Positions 17,819 to 27,639 of a stretch of DNA of 64,000 nucleotides are shown in pieces. The notes beneath the pieces are model-generated. The model was not told the DNA's origin. It was given only the letters and a program-made list of their open reading frames with translations, and made no database searches. Every line of letters starts with the position of its first letter. Within the stretch, counting starts at the first letter, position 1. Origin of the DNA: Microbacterium esteraromaticum. GTDB lineage: Bacteria; Actinomycetota; Actinomycetes; Actinomycetales; Microbacteriaceae. The stretch is from the NCBI RefSeq assembly GCF_028747645.1, contig NZ_CP118100.1, positions 806,001 through 870,000 of the forward strand, read 5' to 3'. A program made the translations under genes and the position numbers.

Positions 17819-19297
17819 TCAGATACTGGCGCCGAAGAGCATCTCGATCGGCCCGCGGGCGAAGAAGATCAGGAAGCCTGCGCCGACCACCCACAGCAAC
17901 GGGCTGATCTGCTTGGCGCGGCCCGAGAACGCGTGGATGATCACCCAGCTGACGAAGCCCGCGCCGATGCCGTTGGCGATCGAGTACGTCAGCGGCATCA
18001 CCGTGACGGTCAGGAACACGGGCAGCAGCACGCGGAAGTCGGCGAAGTCGATGTGACGGATCTGCGCCATCATCATCGCACCCACGATGATCAGGGCGGC
18101 CGCGGCGATCTCGGTCGGCACGATCGAGGTCAGCGGGGTCAAGAACATCGCGATCAGGAACATGCCGCCCGTGACGAGGTTCGCGAATCCGGTGCGCGCA
18201 CCCTCACCGATGCCGGCGCCCGACTCGATGAACACCGTGCTCGACGACGACGAGGTCGCACCACCGGCGATCGCGCCGACACCCTCGACGACCAGCGCCG
18301 ACTTGATGCGCGGGAAGTCGCCCTTCTTGTCGGCGATGTCGGCCTCCTTCGCCAGGCCCGTCATGGTGCCCATGGCGTCGAAGAAGTTCGTGAACAGCAG
18401 CGTGAAGACGATCATCACCAGGGCGACCGAGCTGACCTTGCCCAGGTCGAACGTGAAGTCGACGGCACCGATCAGGCTGAGGTCGGGCACGCTGATCGGC
18501 GAGCCGTTCAGTGCGGGAACCGTCAGGCCCCACCCGCCCGGGTTGACGATGTTGCCCTCGGCGTCGAAGGTGCGCGGGCCGATCTTCCAGATCGCCTCGA
18601 CGATGACGGCCAGCACCGTACCGGTGACCAGACCGATCAGCATGCCGCCCTTGACGCGCAGGGCGACCAGCACGCCCGTGATCAGCAGGGTCACCACGAA
18701 CAGCAGGGTCGGCACGGTGGCGACCGAGCCGTTCACGCCCAGGCCCACCGGGGGAGAGCTGGTGCCGGTCGCGGTGACGAAGCCCGAGTTGACGAAGCCG
18801 ATGAAGGCGATGAACAGGCCGATGCCGACGGTGATCGCGATCTTCAGCTCGAACGGCACGGCGTCGAAGATCGCCTTGCGCAGACCGGTGGCCGCCAGCA
18901 GCACGATCAGCGCGCCGTTGATCATCACCAGCGCCATCGCCTCGGGCCAGGTGACCTGGCCGACGACGCTGAAGGCCACGAACGCGTTGATGCCGAGCCC
19001 TGCCGCGAAGCCGAACGGCAGGCGGCTGATGAGCCCGAACAGGATCGTCATGACACCCGCGGTCAGCGCGGTGGCCGCGCCGACGGCGTTGAAGTCGAGC
19101 ATGTTACCGGCGACATCGGGTTTGCCGGCGAGGATGATCGGGTTGAGGATGACGATGTACGCCATCGTCACGAAGGTGACCAGACCACCGCGGATCTCAG
19201 CGCCGAAGCTGGACCCTCGCTTGGTGATCTCGAAGTAGCGGTCGAGTGAGCCGGTGGGTTTGGGCTCGGTGTCGGGGCGGGTAGGGGCAGTTGTCAT
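17819..19297 (-). CDS. NCS2 family purine permease (guanine/hypoxanthine type)
   Basis: The 492-residue multi-pass membrane protein belongs to the AzgA-like NCS2 group that imports hypoxanthine, guanine or adenine with protons. It shows DRYFEITKRGSSFGAEIRGG, FVTMAYIVILNPIIL, AGLGINAFVAFSVV, and later TNFFDAMGTMTGLAKEAD and GAIAGGATSSSSSTVFIESGAGIGEGARTG, the motif set of that group. The ATG at 19297 has GGAGG 7 bases upstream. Its position near purN and purH fits a role in purine supply, though it is on the opposite strand. No purine riboswitch is seen upstream. Confidence 0.92.
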   Translation of the reverse strand: MTTAPTRPDTEPKPTGSLDRYFEITKRGSSFGAEIRGGLVTFVTMAYIVILNPIILAGKPDVAGNMLDFNAVGAATALTAGVMTILFGLISRLPFGFAAGLGINAFVAFSVVGQVTWPEAMALVMINGALIVLLAATGLRKAIFDAVPFELKIAITVGIGLFIAFIGFVNSGFVTATGTSSPPVGLGVNGSVATVPTLLFVVTLLITGVLVALRVKGGMLIGLVTGTVLAVIVEAIWKIGPRTFDAEGNIVNPGGWGLTVPALNGSPISVPDLSLIGAVDFTFDLGKVSSVALVMIVFTLLFTNFFDAMGTMTGLAKEADIADKKGDFPRIKSALVVEGVGAIAGGATSSSSSTVFIESGAGIGEGARTGFANLVTGGMFLIAMFLTPLTSIVPTEIAAAALIIVGAMMMAQIRHIDFADFRVLLPVFLTVTVMPLTYSIANGIGAGFVSWVIIHAFSGRAKQISPLLWVVGAGFLIFFARGPIEMLFGASI

Positions 19298-19372
19298 CGA
19301 GAACCTCCGCTGTGAATCTATCGTGTCGGCGCCTGCGCGCGTGGCCGGGGCGGATGCCAACGATCCACGTCG

Positions 19373-19378
19373 TAGGCT
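19373..19378 (+). promoter_or_regulatory. -10-like hexamer TAGGCT, leaderless start of perM
   Basis: TAGGCT ends 9 bases before the ATG at 19388 in the gap between NCS2 and perM, with no ribosome-binding site. It probably drives perM-purN-purH. Confidence 0.45.
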
Positions 19379-19387
19379 CGAACAGTC

Positions 19388-20656
19388 ATGCAACGCGTCA
19401 CCGTCCTGCTTCTCGCCGCTCTCGACGCCGCTATCGCGGCGGCTGTGGGGCTGGCGGTCGTGCTCGCGCCGCTCACCCTGCTGTGGGTGCTCGCGTTCGG
19501 CGCGAGCGCGCAGTGGGGCGAACTGTGGCCCCTCACGGGTGCGCTGTGGCAGTTCGGTCATGGCGTGCCGCTCGAGGTCGTTCTGCCGGATGAGGTGCTG
19601 TCTGCACTGGCGATCCCGAAGAGCGCTGCCCAGTTCGCGCTGTCCGTGCCGCCGCTCGCATTGCTTGCCTTCGGAGCGCTCTTCTCGGCGCGCTCGGGCC
19701 GCCGCGCGGCCATCGCGGGATCCTGGGCGTACGGTGTCGCATCGGGCGCCCTCACCTTCACGCTGATCACCGTGATCGTCGCGCTGACCGCGCAGGCCTC
19801 GCTGCTGCGCGCGCCGTTGTGGGCGGCGATCGCCATCCCGGCATCCGTGTATCTCGCGGGACTGCTGATCGGCGCGCTGGTGCATGCCTGGACCGAGGGC
19901 GACGGCGGCCTCATCGACTGGTTGCACGACATCGTCGACGGATGGGGTGACTGGTCTCCGGTGCCCGGCGAGGCGATCCGCGGGGCGAGTATCGCCCTGC
20001 TCGCCCTGACCGGCGCCGCGGGGCTCGGGTTCGCCGTGATGACGCTGCTGCGCGGTGGCGAGGTCATCGCGCTGTTCGAGGCCGCGCACGTCGATGCGCT
20101 CGGGGCGACCATGCTCACGATCGTGCATCTGGCGTACGTGCCCACCCTGCTGGTGTGGGCGGCCGCCTGGATCGCCGGCCCCGGATTCGCGATCGGCACC
20201 GGCACCTCCGTGTCGCCGGTCGGCACCGAGCTCGGACCGCTCCCGGGGTTCCCCGCGCTCGGTCTGGTTCCCGAGAACTCGTCGATCTGGACGCTGGTGA
20301 TCGTGCTCGTCCCCATCGGGTGCGGTGCGCTCGCCGGTTGGATGGTGCGCTCGCGACTGGTGTGGGAGGGCATGGGCGACGCGTTCGCGCCCCGCGCGGC
20401 GATCTCCGGTGGGATCGCGTTGCTGTCGGCGGGGGCTGCCGCTCTTGCTGCGGTACTCGCATCCGGATCCATCGGCCCCGGGCGCATGGCCGAGGCCGGA
20501 CCCCACGTCGGCGCGTTCGCCCTCGCGGTCGGCGTCGAGGTGCTGATCGGCAGCGCCATCCTGCTGCTGACGCCGCGCCATCCGGACGAACTCGCCGAGG
20601 AGCGCACCGACCGCTGGAACGAAGAGATGGCCGCCCTCACCGCCCCGGTAGACTGA
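19388..20656 (+). CDS. perM: PerM-like integral membrane protein (DUF6350)
   Basis: This 422-residue protein has many hydrophobic helices from residue 5 onward, with polar loops around residues 180-195 and 270-295, and an acidic-basic tail. It sits directly before purN and purH, the same order as Rv0955-Rv0956-Rv0957 in Mycobacterium tuberculosis, where the first gene is perM and affects cell division and persistence. The synteny plus overall form supports the call; there is no catalytic motif. The stop lies 4 bases before the purN start. Confidence 0.75.
   Translation: MQRVTVLLLAALDAAIAAAVGLAVVLAPLTLLWVLAFGASAQWGELWPLTGALWQFGHGVPLEVVLPDEVLSALAIPKSAAQFALSVPPLALLAFGALFSARSGRRAAIAGSWAYGVASGALTFTLITVIVALTAQASLLRAPLWAAIAIPASVYLAGLLIGALVHAWTEGDGGLIDWLHDIVDGWGDWSPVPGEAIRGASIALLALTGAAGLGFAVMTLLRGGEVIALFEAAHVDALGATMLTIVHLAYVPTLLVWAAAWIAGPGFAIGTGTSVSPVGTELGPLPGFPALGLVPENSSIWTLVIVLVPIGCGALAGWMVRSRLVWEGMGDAFAPRAAISGGIALLSAGAAALAAVLASGSIGPGRMAEAGPHVGAFALAVGVEVLIGSAILLLTPRHPDELAEERTDRWNEEMAALTAPVD
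20649..20654 (+). promoter_or_regulatory. possible internal -10-like hexamer TAGACT before purN
   Basis: TAGACT lies in the last codons of perM and ends 6 bases before the GTG start of purN, matching the leaderless pattern. It could give purNH expression independent of perM. Confidence 0.3.
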
Positions 20657-20660
20657 CCGG

Positions 20661-21242
20661 GTGCTGACGCTCGCCGTTCTCATCTCTGGTACCGGCTCGA
20701 ATCTTCGGGCCCTGCTCGAGGCCGCCAGCCACCCCGATTTCCCGGCGCGTGTGGTCGCCGTCGGAGCCGATCGGGATGCGGCCGGTCTCGCGCACGCCGA
20801 GGAGTTCGGCATCCCCTCGTTCACGGTGCCCTACACGGCGTACGCCACCCGCGAGGAATGGGGCGCCGAGCTCGCCGCGCAGCTCGATGTCTGGCAGCCC
20901 GACCTGATCGTGCTCAGCGGACTCATGCGCCTGCTGCCCGCCGCCGTGGTCGACCGGTACGCCCCGAACATCATCAACACGCACCCCGCGTATCTGCCCG
21001 AGTTCCCCGGCGCCCACGGCGTGCGCGACGCGCTCGCCGCCGGGGTGACGCAGACCGGCGCCAGCGTGATCGTGGTCGACGCCGGGGTCGACAGCGGTCC
21101 CATCGTTGCCCAGGAGCGCATCCCGGTACTGCCCGGAGACACCGAGGCCACTCTGCACGAGCGCATCAAACCCGTTGAGCGGCGCCTGCTCATCGACGTG
21201 GTGCAGCGCATCGCGACCGGCGACCTGCCGCTGGCATCCTGA
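20661..21242 (+). CDS. purN: phosphoribosylglycinamide formyltransferase
   Basis: This 193-residue enzyme transfers a formyl group from 10-formyl-THF to GAR in de novo purine synthesis. It starts at GTG with [18 protein letters not shown], which carries the phosphate-binding loop, and has the catalytic stretch [20 protein letters not shown] with Asn and His, plus the later Asp in [15 protein letters not shown]. It lies between perM and purH in one transcription unit. The gap to purH is 39 bases. Confidence 0.95.
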   Translation: MLTLAVLISGTGSNLRALLEAASHPDFPARVVAVGADRDAAGLAHAEEFGIPSFTVPYTAYATREEWGAELAAQLDVWQPDLIVLSGLMRLLPAAVVDRYAPNIINTHPAYLPEFPGAHGVRDALAAGVTQTGASVIVVDAGVDSGPIVAQERIPVLPGDTEATLHERIKPVERRLLIDVVQRIATGDLPLAS

Positions 21243-21281
21243 CCGCCCGAACGACACCCGCACGAACGAAGGAGCACCCTC

Positions 21282-22889
21282 ATGGCCGGCCCCCGCCTTG
21301 ACCCCTCGCTGTACCGCGACCGCGACCTGGTCCCGATCCGGCGCGCGCTGGTGTCGGTCAGCGACAAGTCCGGCCTGCTCGAACTGGCCGCCGCGCTGGC
21401 GGCATCCGGTGTCGAGATCGTCTCGACCGGCTCGACCGCGCAGACCATCCGCGACGCCGGGCACGAGGTGACCGACGTCGCCGCCGTCACCGGTGTCGCC
21501 GAGATGCTCGACGGCCGCGTGAAGACGCTGCACCCGAACGTGCACGGCGGCCTGCTCGCCGACCTGCGCCTGCAGGACCACGAGAGCCAGCTCGCCGACC
21601 TCGGCATCGAGCCCTTCGAACTCGTGGTGGTCAACCTGTACCCGTTCGTCGAGACGGTGGCATCCGGTGCCGAGCCCGACGCGATCGTCGAGCAGATCGA
21701 CATCGGCGGCCCCGCGATGGTGCGCGCCGCGGCCAAGAACCACGCCAACGTCGCCATCGTCGTCTCGCCCGAGTCGTACCCGGCGATCATCGAGTCGGTG
21801 ACAGAGGGCGGCACGACGCTCGTGCAGCGCCGCGAACTCGCCGCCCGCGCGTTCGCGCACACCGCCAACTACGACTCCGCGGTCGCGCAGTGGTTCGCCG
21901 AGGGCACCCTCGCCGAGGCCGGCGATCTGCCCGCGCACCTCACCGTCAAGGCCGAGCGCCTGGCAACGCTGCGCTACGGCGAGAACTCGCACCAGCGCGG
22001 CGCCATCTACACCCGCGCGGGTGGTCACGGCATCGCCCAGGCCACGCAGCTGCAGGGCAAGGAGATGTCGTACAACAACTACGTCGATGCGGATGCCGCG
22101 CTGCGCGCCGCCTACGACATGGTGCTCCCCGCGGTGGCGATCATCAAGCACGCCAACCCGTGCGGTATCGCCACGACCGCTCCCAACGCGCTCGACCCGA
22201 TCGCCAGCGCGCACCTGCGCGCCCACGAGTGCGACCCGGTGTCGGCGTACGGCGGTGTGATCGCGGCGAACGGCACCGTGACGCTGAAGATGGCCGAGAA
22301 CCTCAAGGACATCTTCACCGAGGTGATCGTAGCCCCCGCTTTCGAGCCGGCGGCACTGGAGGTCTTCAAGGCCAAGAAGAACCTGCGTCTGCTGCAGCTG
22401 CCCGACGACTGGCAGCAGGAGCGTATGGACGTGCGTCTCGTCTCGGGCGGTCTGCTGCTGCAGGACGCCGACCGGTTCCCCGACGACATCTTCTCGGTCG
22501 CCAAGGGCTGGGAGCTCGTCTCGGGCGAGCGCCCCGATGACGCCGAGATGGAGAACCTGATCTTCTCGTGGAAGGCGTGCCGCGCCGTCAAGTCGAACGC
22601 GATCGTGCTGGCCAAGGGCAACGCGACCGTCGGCGTCGGCATGGGGCAGGTCAACCGAGTCGACTCGTGCCGCCTCGCGGTCGAGCGCGCCGGCGACCGG
22701 GCAGCCGGCTCGGTGGCGGCATCCGATGCGTTCTTCCCGTTCGCCGACGGACCGCAGGTGCTCATCGACGCCGGGATCACGGCGATCGTGCAGCCGGGTG
22801 GATCGGTGCGCGACGCCGAGGTGATCGACGCGGCTCGCAAGGCGGGCGTGACGATGTTCTTCACCGGAGAGCGTCACTTCTTCCACTGA
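21282..22889 (+). CDS. purH: bifunctional AICAR formyltransferase/IMP cyclohydrolase
   Basis: The 535-residue protein performs the last two steps to IMP. The N-terminal MGS-like cyclohydrolase domain shows [25 protein letters not shown] and [19 protein letters not shown]. The transferase domain shows [23 protein letters not shown] and [10 protein letters not shown], and the protein ends [10 protein letters not shown] as is usual. GAAGGAG precedes the ATG. It ends the perM-purN-purH unit, followed by a large palindrome. Confidence 0.97.
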   Translation: MAGPRLDPSLYRDRDLVPIRRALVSVSDKSGLLELAAALAASGVEIVSTGSTAQTIRDAGHEVTDVAAVTGVAEMLDGRVKTLHPNVHGGLLADLRLQDHESQLADLGIEPFELVVVNLYPFVETVASGAEPDAIVEQIDIGGPAMVRAAAKNHANVAIVVSPESYPAIIESVTEGGTTLVQRRELAARAFAHTANYDSAVAQWFAEGTLAEAGDLPAHLTVKAERLATLRYGENSHQRGAIYTRAGGHGIAQATQLQGKEMSYNNYVDADAALRAAYDMVLPAVAIIKHANPCGIATTAPNALDPIASAHLRAHECDPVSAYGGVIAANGTVTLKMAENLKDIFTEVIVAPAFEPAALEVFKAKKNLRLLQLPDDWQQERMDVRLVSGGLLLQDADRFPDDIFSVAKGWELVSGERPDDAEMENLIFSWKACRAVKSNAIVLAKGNATVGVGMGQVNRVDSCRLAVERAGDRAAGSVAASDAFFPFADGPQVLIDAGITAIVQPGGSVRDAEVIDAARKAGVTMFFTGERHFFH

Positions 22890-22928
22890 CTCACGCGGGG
22901 CTCGGGGCCCGACGCTCCCCGGGTCAGC

Positions 22929-23016
22929 CCGCCGACACCCCTGTCTATCGCCGAGACCCCCTGCTGCAGTCGCCTGCAGCAGGGGGTCTCGGCGTGTACT
23001 GGGGGTGTCGGCGATA
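22929..23016. repeat. nested compound palindrome between purH and AsnC gene
   Basis: The inner part is a perfect 21-base stem (left arm 22949-22969, right arm 22974-22994) with a 4-base loop. Outside it a second 12-base stem (CGCCGACACCCC at 22930-22941 with its complement near 23003-23014) is separated by unpaired bases. Each arm contains the unit CGCCGA(C/G)ACCCC twice, so the element is both inverted and internally repeated. It lies between convergent genes and would act as a terminator, but its size suggests a dispersed intergenic repeat. Confidence 0.7.
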
Positions 23017-23058
23017 GGGGCAGGCCGGGGTGGAAGCAGGCGCGGTGAGGCGGCGAGG

Positions 23059-23490
23059 TCAGATCGTCGCGGAGCTCAGCAGGATGCTCGTCTCGCTGTC
23101 GCGGATGCCGTCGATGCCGCGGATGACGCTCAGCGTCTCGTCGAATGAGGCCAGGCTGTCGCAGCTGATGTCGGCCACCAGGTCCCACCGCCCGTTCGTG
23201 GTGTGCAGCGACGCGATCTGCGGCACGCCCCGCAGGCTGCGGATCACCTCTCGGGTGTTGCGACCCTCGACGGCGATCAGCATGATGGCCCGCACGATCG
23301 AGGTCTCGGCGGGGTCGTGTACGCGCACCGAGAACCCGACGATCACTCCGCTCTCGACGAGCCGCTTCAAGCGGCTGTCGACGGTGGCACGGGTGACGCC
23401 CAGGCGGCGGGCGAGGTTGACGACCGACTCGCGACTGTTCGCGCGCAACAGAGACAGCAGGCGGCGATCGAGGTCATCGAGGGAACTCAT
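23059..23490 (-). CDS. Lrp/AsnC family transcriptional regulator
   Basis: The 143-residue regulator has an N-terminal winged helix (LDDLDRRLLSLLRANSRESVVNLARRLGVTRATVDSRLKRL) and a C-terminal RAM ligand-binding domain ending in RGIDGIRDSETSILLS. It is divergent from the ornithine cyclodeaminase-ctlX operon with a 125-base AT-richer gap, and very probably controls it in response to an amino acid such as citrulline, ornithine, arginine or proline. That ligand is inferred from context. Confidence 0.9.
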   Translation of the reverse strand: MSSLDDLDRRLLSLLRANSRESVVNLARRLGVTRATVDSRLKRLVESGVIVGFSVRVHDPAETSIVRAIMLIAVEGRNTREVIRSLRGVPQIASLHTTNGRWDLVADISCDSLASFDETLSVIRGIDGIRDSETSILLSSATI

Positions 23491-23557
23491 TCTTCAGAAC
23501 TTACATCCTGAGTAATCAGAATGCATGATCTGCGATGCAAATGATCCATGTTGCTGA

Positions 23558-23587
23558 TTGAAAGTGCCATCGCGGGCCTCGTAGATT
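23558..23587 (+). promoter_or_regulatory. promoter of the ornithine cyclodeaminase-ctlX operon
   Basis: TTGAAA at 23558-23563 and TAGATT at 23582-23587 are separated by 18 bases, a good housekeeping promoter 29 bases above the ATG. The stretch 23491-23560 is AT-rich for this genome and contains short palindromic pieces (TTCTTCAGAA, GCATGATCTGCGATGC) that could be AsnC-type operator sites. Confidence 0.55.
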
Positions 23588-23615
23588 GGGATCTCCACGA
23601 GAGAGAGGATGGGCG

Positions 23616-24653
23616 ATGGTCCGTTTCGTCGATGTTCCGAACATGCGCCGCTGGCTGATCAGCACCGGTATCGAGCGTGCCATCGAGGGGATCGCCGACA
23701 CGCTCGTGGAGGACTTCCGTCGCTGGGAGCAGTTCGACCGCACCGCACGCGTCGCCAGCCACTCCGACATCGGCGTGATCGAGCTGATGCCGACCAGCGA
23801 TGGCGAGCAGTACGGCTTCAAGTACGTCAACGGCCACCCGAGCAACCCCGGGCGGGGCTTGCAGACCGTCACCGCCTTCGGTGTGCTGGCCGACGTCGAC
23901 AGCGGCTACCCCACGCTGTGGACCGAGATGACCATCCTCACGGCACTGCGCACCGCCGCGACGTCTGCGATGGTCGCCCGCGTGCTCGCTCCGGCGGATG
24001 CCACGACGATGGCCATGATCGGCACCGGCAGCCAGGCCGAGTTCCAGGCTCTGGCCTTCCGCGCTCTGCTGGGCATCACGCACCTGCGTGTGTGGGACAC
24101 CGACCCGAACGCGCTCGACGTGTTCGAGCGCAACATGCGCCCGCTGGGCTTCGAGATCGTGCGTGCGTCGAGTGCCGCCGAGGCGGTCGCGGGCGCGCAG
24201 ATCATCACGACCTGCACGGCCGACAAGGCCAACGCCACCGTTCTCACCGACGACATGGTGGGCCCCGGCGTGCACATCAACGCGATCGGTGGGGACTGCC
24301 CGGGCAAGACCGAGCTCGACGCCCGCATTCTGCACCGCGCCGAGATCTTCGTCGAGTACCCGCCGCAGACCCGTATCGAGGGCGAGATCCAGCAGCTCGA
24401 CCCCGAGCACCCCGTCACCGAGCTGTGGCGCGTGCTGCGCGGCGAGGCCACGGGCCGGGCATCCGCCGACCAGATCACGGTGTTCGACTCGGTCGGCTTC
24501 GCCGTCGAGGACTTCTCGGCCCTGCGCTACCTCGCCGCCGCAATCGAGGGTACCGACTTCTACACCGAGGTCGACATCATCGCCGAGCCCGAGGACCCCA
24601 AGAACCTCTTCGCGCTCGTCGCCGAGGGCGCCGCCGCGCCCGCACTGGCGTGA
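23616..24653 (+). CDS. ornithine cyclodeaminase
   Basis: The 345-residue enzyme is of the OCD/mu-crystallin family and converts ornithine to proline and ammonia using NAD. The dinucleotide-binding strand MAMIGTGSQAEFQALAF, the DTDP acidic end and the GVHINAIGGDCPGKTELD segment are visible; the last includes the catalytic Asp position in GGDCPGKTEL. Start ATG at 23616 follows GAGAGAGG; an in-frame ATG at 23586 lies in the promoter. Its stop overlaps the GTG of ctlX. Together they predict citrulline to ornithine to proline. Confidence 0.9.
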   Translation: MVRFVDVPNMRRWLISTGIERAIEGIADTLVEDFRRWEQFDRTARVASHSDIGVIELMPTSDGEQYGFKYVNGHPSNPGRGLQTVTAFGVLADVDSGYPTLWTEMTILTALRTAATSAMVARVLAPADATTMAMIGTGSQAEFQALAFRALLGITHLRVWDTDPNALDVFERNMRPLGFEIVRASSAAEAVAGAQIITTCTADKANATVLTDDMVGPGVHINAIGGDCPGKTELDARILHRAEIFVEYPPQTRIEGEIQQLDPEHPVTELWRVLRGEATGRASADQITVFDSVGFAVEDFSALRYLAAAIEGTDFYTEVDIIAEPEDPKNLFALVAEGAAAPALA

Positions 24654-25567
24654 GAGCAGCTTCGGCGCAGGCGCCGGGCGCGGTGGTGATGATCCGTCCC
24701 CACCGATTCCGTCCGAACCCGCAGACGGCCGCCGACAACACTTTCCAGCGCCCCGCCGACCACGACGTCTCGCGCGAGGCGTACGACGTGTGCACGCAGG
24801 TCGCCGAGCGTCTCACCGAGGCGGGTGTGCGCGTGCACGTGTTCGAGGACGAGGGCGACGCCCACCCCGACAGTGTCTTCCCGAACAACTGGTTCTCGAC
24901 ACACGCCGGCGGCCGGGTCGCGGTGTACCCCATGTACGCGCCGAACCGGCGAGGTGAGCGTCGTGCCGACATCATCGAGATGCTCAAGGCGCAGTACCGG
25001 GTGCAGGAGGTCATCGACTACTCGGGGCTCGAACCCGACGACCTGTTCCTTGAGGGCACCGGAGCGATGGTGCTCGACCACGTTTCACGGATCGCCTATG
25101 CGGTGCGTTCGAACCGCTGCGACCCGGTGCTCGTGGAGCGCTTCTGCACGGTGTTCGGGTATGAACCGGTCGTCTTCGATGCGGTCGACCCCGACGGGGT
25201 GCCGATCTATCACACCAACGTCATGATGTGCATCGGCACCGACATCGCCCTCATCGGGCTGGACGCGATCGTCGGCGACGCGCGCCGCGACGAGATCGCG
25301 CGGCGCATCCGCGAGACCGGGCGCACGCTGATCCCGCTGACGGCTCAGCAGGTCGCCGCGTTCGCGGGCAACGCGCTGGAACTGCGTGGGCACGGCGGCG
25401 AGCGGATGCTGGTGATCTCCGAGACCGGCTATCGCAGCCTGACCGAAGAGCAGGTGCAGACACTGTCGGCGTCGTGCCGGATCGTACCCGTCGATGTCGC
25501 GCCCATCGAGCTCGCCGGCGGTTCCGTACGCTGCATGCTCGCGGGCATCCACCTCGACGCGCGCTGA
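24650..25567 (+). CDS. ctlX: arginine deiminase-related hydrolase CtlX (citrulline utilisation)
   Basis: The 305-residue protein is of the amidinotransferase/deiminase fold: VVMIRPHRFRPNPQTAADNTF, FPNNWFSTHAGG, LEGTGAMVLDH, YHTNVMMCIGTD with the family His, and a C-terminal GGSVRCMLAGIHL holding the nucleophilic Cys. These are the features of CtlX, which hydrolyses citrulline. I chose GTG at 24650 because it overlaps the preceding stop (GTGA) and gives the roughly ten residues usually found before VVM(I/V)RP; the ATG at 24689 is the alternative. Context with ornithine cyclodeaminase and AsnC supports the assignment. Confidence 0.8.
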   Translation: MRAASAQAPGAVVMIRPHRFRPNPQTAADNTFQRPADHDVSREAYDVCTQVAERLTEAGVRVHVFEDEGDAHPDSVFPNNWFSTHAGGRVAVYPMYAPNRRGERRADIIEMLKAQYRVQEVIDYSGLEPDDLFLEGTGAMVLDHVSRIAYAVRSNRCDPVLVERFCTVFGYEPVVFDAVDPDGVPIYHTNVMMCIGTDIALIGLDAIVGDARRDEIARRIRETGRTLIPLTAQQVAAFAGNALELRGHGGERMLVISETGYRSLTEEQVQTLSASCRIVPVDVAPIELAGGSVRCMLAGIHLDAR

Positions 25568-25655
25568 ACACTCGTCCGAGAGCAGCCCGAACAGACCGCA
25601 CTGCCGTGTCCGATTTCCGCCAGCCCGGCGGTGGTGAGCGTGTCACGATGGACGT

Positions 25656-27140
25656 ATGAGCCTCACAACCGAGCACGCCGAGCGGTACCGGGCGATCAGT
25701 GCGCGCGACACGCGGTTCGACGGGCAGTTCGTCACAGCGGTGCGCTCGACCGGCATCTACTGCCGGCCGAGTTGCCCCGCGCGCACCCCGAAGCCCGAGA
25801 ACGTGACGTTCTACCCGACCAGTGCCGCCGCGCACGAAGCGGGGTACCGGGCCTGCAAGCGCTGCCTGCCCGAGGCTGCTCCGGGCTCGCCGGCATGGAA
25901 CCTGCGCGGAGACGTGGCCGCGCGGGCGATGCGGCTGATCGCCGCCGGAACGGTGGAGCACGAGGGCGTGCCGGGGCTCGCGCAGCGTCTGGGATACTCG
26001 CCCCGGCATCTCACCCGCCTACTGAACGCCGAACTCGGCGCCGGCCCTCTCGCCCTGGCTCGTGCGCACCGAGCGCATACCGCTCGCATGCTGCTGGTCG
26101 GCACCGATCTGCCGGTCGCCGAGGTCGCCTTCTCGGCCGGCTTCTCCAGCATCCGCCAGTGCAACGACACGATCCGCGAGGTCTTTGCGATGACTCCGGG
26201 CGAGCTGCGGGCCCGGCGTCGCGGCGCCATCGGCGCCGAGAGCGGAGTCATCGACCTGCTGCTGCCGCATCGCGCGCCGATGGATGCCGGTGGCGTGTTC
26301 GCCTGGATGGCCGACCGTGCGCTGCCCGGGATGGAGGTCGCCACGGCGACGTCCTTCGCGCGGAACCTGCGGATGCCCGGCGGACCCGCATATCTCGAGG
26401 TGCGGCAGACCCCAGAAGGGCAGTTGCGTCTGCGTGCTCGTGTCACCCGTCTGGGAGACCTCGCCCCGCTCGTCTCGACCGCGCGGCGGCTGTTCGATCT
26501 CGACGCCGATCCGCAGGCCGTTGACGAGGCGCTCAGTGCGCATCCGCAGCTCGCGCCCCGCGTCGCGGCGCTCGCGGGCATCCGCGTGCCCGGCGCCGCC
26601 GACCCGCACGAGATGCTCATCCGTGCCATGGTCGGCCAGCAGATCACCGTCGCGGCCGCGCGCACGGCGCTGACGGCGCTGGTCGAGCACCTGGGGGAGC
26701 GCACCGCTGACGGTGGAATGTTGTTCCCGACCATGGCTGCGATCGCCGAGCACGGTACCGACGTGCTGCGCGGCCCCGCCGCGCGCATCCGCGCGATCAC
26801 CGGGGCAGCGGCGGCGCTCGCCGACGGGTCGCTGACGCTCACGGTCGGCGACGACGCGGCCGAGCAGCGGGAGCGGCTGCTCGCGATGCCGGGTATCGGA
26901 CCGTGGACGGCGGACTATGTGCGGATGCGGGTGATCGGCGACCCCGATGTGTTCCTGCCCGGCGATGTCGCCATGCGCGCCGGAGCTGCCGCCTGCGGTC
27001 TACCGGGCGAGGCGAAGCCCCTCGCCGAGTGGGCCACGCGCGTGGCGCCCTGGCGCAGTTACCTCACCGCGCACCTCTGGCGCGCGGCGCCCGTGCGGGT
27101 GCCGCGCCAGACGAAGACAACCCTGAAGGAGTCCTCATGA
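25656..27140 (+). CDS. Ada-type regulator fused to AlkA DNA-3-methyladenine glycosylase
   Basis: The 494-residue protein has three parts. Residues 1-80 are the Ada zinc domain with the methyl-accepting and zinc Cys ([10 protein letters not shown] and RACKRCLP). Residues about 85-185 are an AraC-type DNA-binding region ([45 protein letters not shown]). Residues 190-494 are an AlkA glycosylase with HhH-GPD motif [15 protein letters not shown] and the catalytic Asp in [10 protein letters not shown]. It senses methyl-phosphotriesters and removes alkylated bases. It is coupled by ATGA to the downstream ogt gene, an adaptive-response pair. Confidence 0.93.
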   Translation: MSLTTEHAERYRAISARDTRFDGQFVTAVRSTGIYCRPSCPARTPKPENVTFYPTSAAAHEAGYRACKRCLPEAAPGSPAWNLRGDVAARAMRLIAAGTVEHEGVPGLAQRLGYSPRHLTRLLNAELGAGPLALARAHRAHTARMLLVGTDLPVAEVAFSAGFSSIRQCNDTIREVFAMTPGELRARRRGAIGAESGVIDLLLPHRAPMDAGGVFAWMADRALPGMEVATATSFARNLRMPGGPAYLEVRQTPEGQLRLRARVTRLGDLAPLVSTARRLFDLDADPQAVDEALSAHPQLAPRVAALAGIRVPGAADPHEMLIRAMVGQQITVAAARTALTALVEHLGERTADGGMLFPTMAAIAEHGTDVLRGPAARIRAITGAAAALADGSLTLTVGDDAAEQRERLLAMPGIGPWTADYVRMRVIGDPDVFLPGDVAMRAGAAACGLPGEAKPLAEWATRVAPWRSYLTAHLWRAAPVRVPRQTKTTLKESS

Positions 27141-27637
27141 CCGCTCTCATCCAGACCATCGACACCCCTGACGGCGCCCTGACGATCCTTGCCGACGCCC
27201 AGCAGCGCGTGCTCGCCTCTGGCTGGAGCGCCGATCACGCCGAGATCGTCGCGCGGGTGCATCCGTCGTTGCGCCCTGACGGAATCGCGGAGGGGGCGAC
27301 GGATGCTGCCGGCGCGGCCCGCGCGTACTACACGGGCGACCTGTCGGCGATCGACGGCGTCGTCGTGCGCCAGCACGGCACCGAACTGCAGCGGGCCGGC
27401 TGGGAGGCGCTGCGCCGGATCACGCCGGGCAGCCCGCTGACCTACAGCGAGTTCGCGGTCGAGCTCGGCAGCCCCCAGGCGGTGCGCGCGGCGGCATCCA
27501 TCTGTGCCCGCAACGCACCCGCCCTGTTCGTACCGTGCCATCGCGTGCTGCGCGCCGACGGCACGCTCGGCGGCTTCGCCTGGGGGCTGGAGGTCAAGCA
27601 GCGCCTGCTCGCGCGCGAAGCGGTGGGCGTCGGCTGA
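27137..27637 (+). CDS. ogt: methylated-DNA-protein-cysteine methyltransferase
   Basis: This 166-residue suicide enzyme takes the methyl group from O6-methylguanine. The active site is PCHRV with Cys near 134, followed by [24 protein letters not shown], the typical C-terminus. It overlaps the Ada-AlkA gene by four bases. The last 22 codons are also present as a detached perfect copy at 29279-29344, so this gene marks one boundary of the rearranged region downstream. The gene itself is complete. Confidence 0.95.
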   Translation: MTALIQTIDTPDGALTILADAQQRVLASGWSADHAEIVARVHPSLRPDGIAEGATDAAGAARAYYTGDLSAIDGVVVRQHGTELQRAGWEALRRITPGSPLTYSEFAVELGSPQAVRAAASICARNAPALFVPCHRVLRADGTLGGFAWGLEVKQRLLAREAVGVG

Positions 27638-27638
27638 T
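27573..27638 (+). repeat. 66-bp direct repeat, copy 1 (native ogt 3' end)
   Basis: This segment covers the last 21-22 codons, the stop and one further base of ogt. It is identical over 66 bases to 29279-29344, at a distance of 1706 bases. The following base differs (G here, C in the other copy), so identity ends sharply at the stop codon. Confidence 0.97.
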
Positions 27639-27639
27639 G

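Noticed and set aside
17933..19249. Long plus-strand frame opposite the NCS2 permease
   Set aside because: Product is an Arg/Asp/His-rich shadow of the real permease frame, with no start signals.
19298..19387. Purine riboswitch between NCS2 and perM
   Set aside because: No conserved purine aptamer pairing or loop sequences are seen; the gap is short and holds a -10-like hexamer.
23609..24649. In-frame 347-codon extension of ctlX through the ornithine cyclodeaminase gene
   Set aside because: It is the +2 shadow of the cyclodeaminase; homologous CtlX proteins begin shortly before VVM(I/V)RP.
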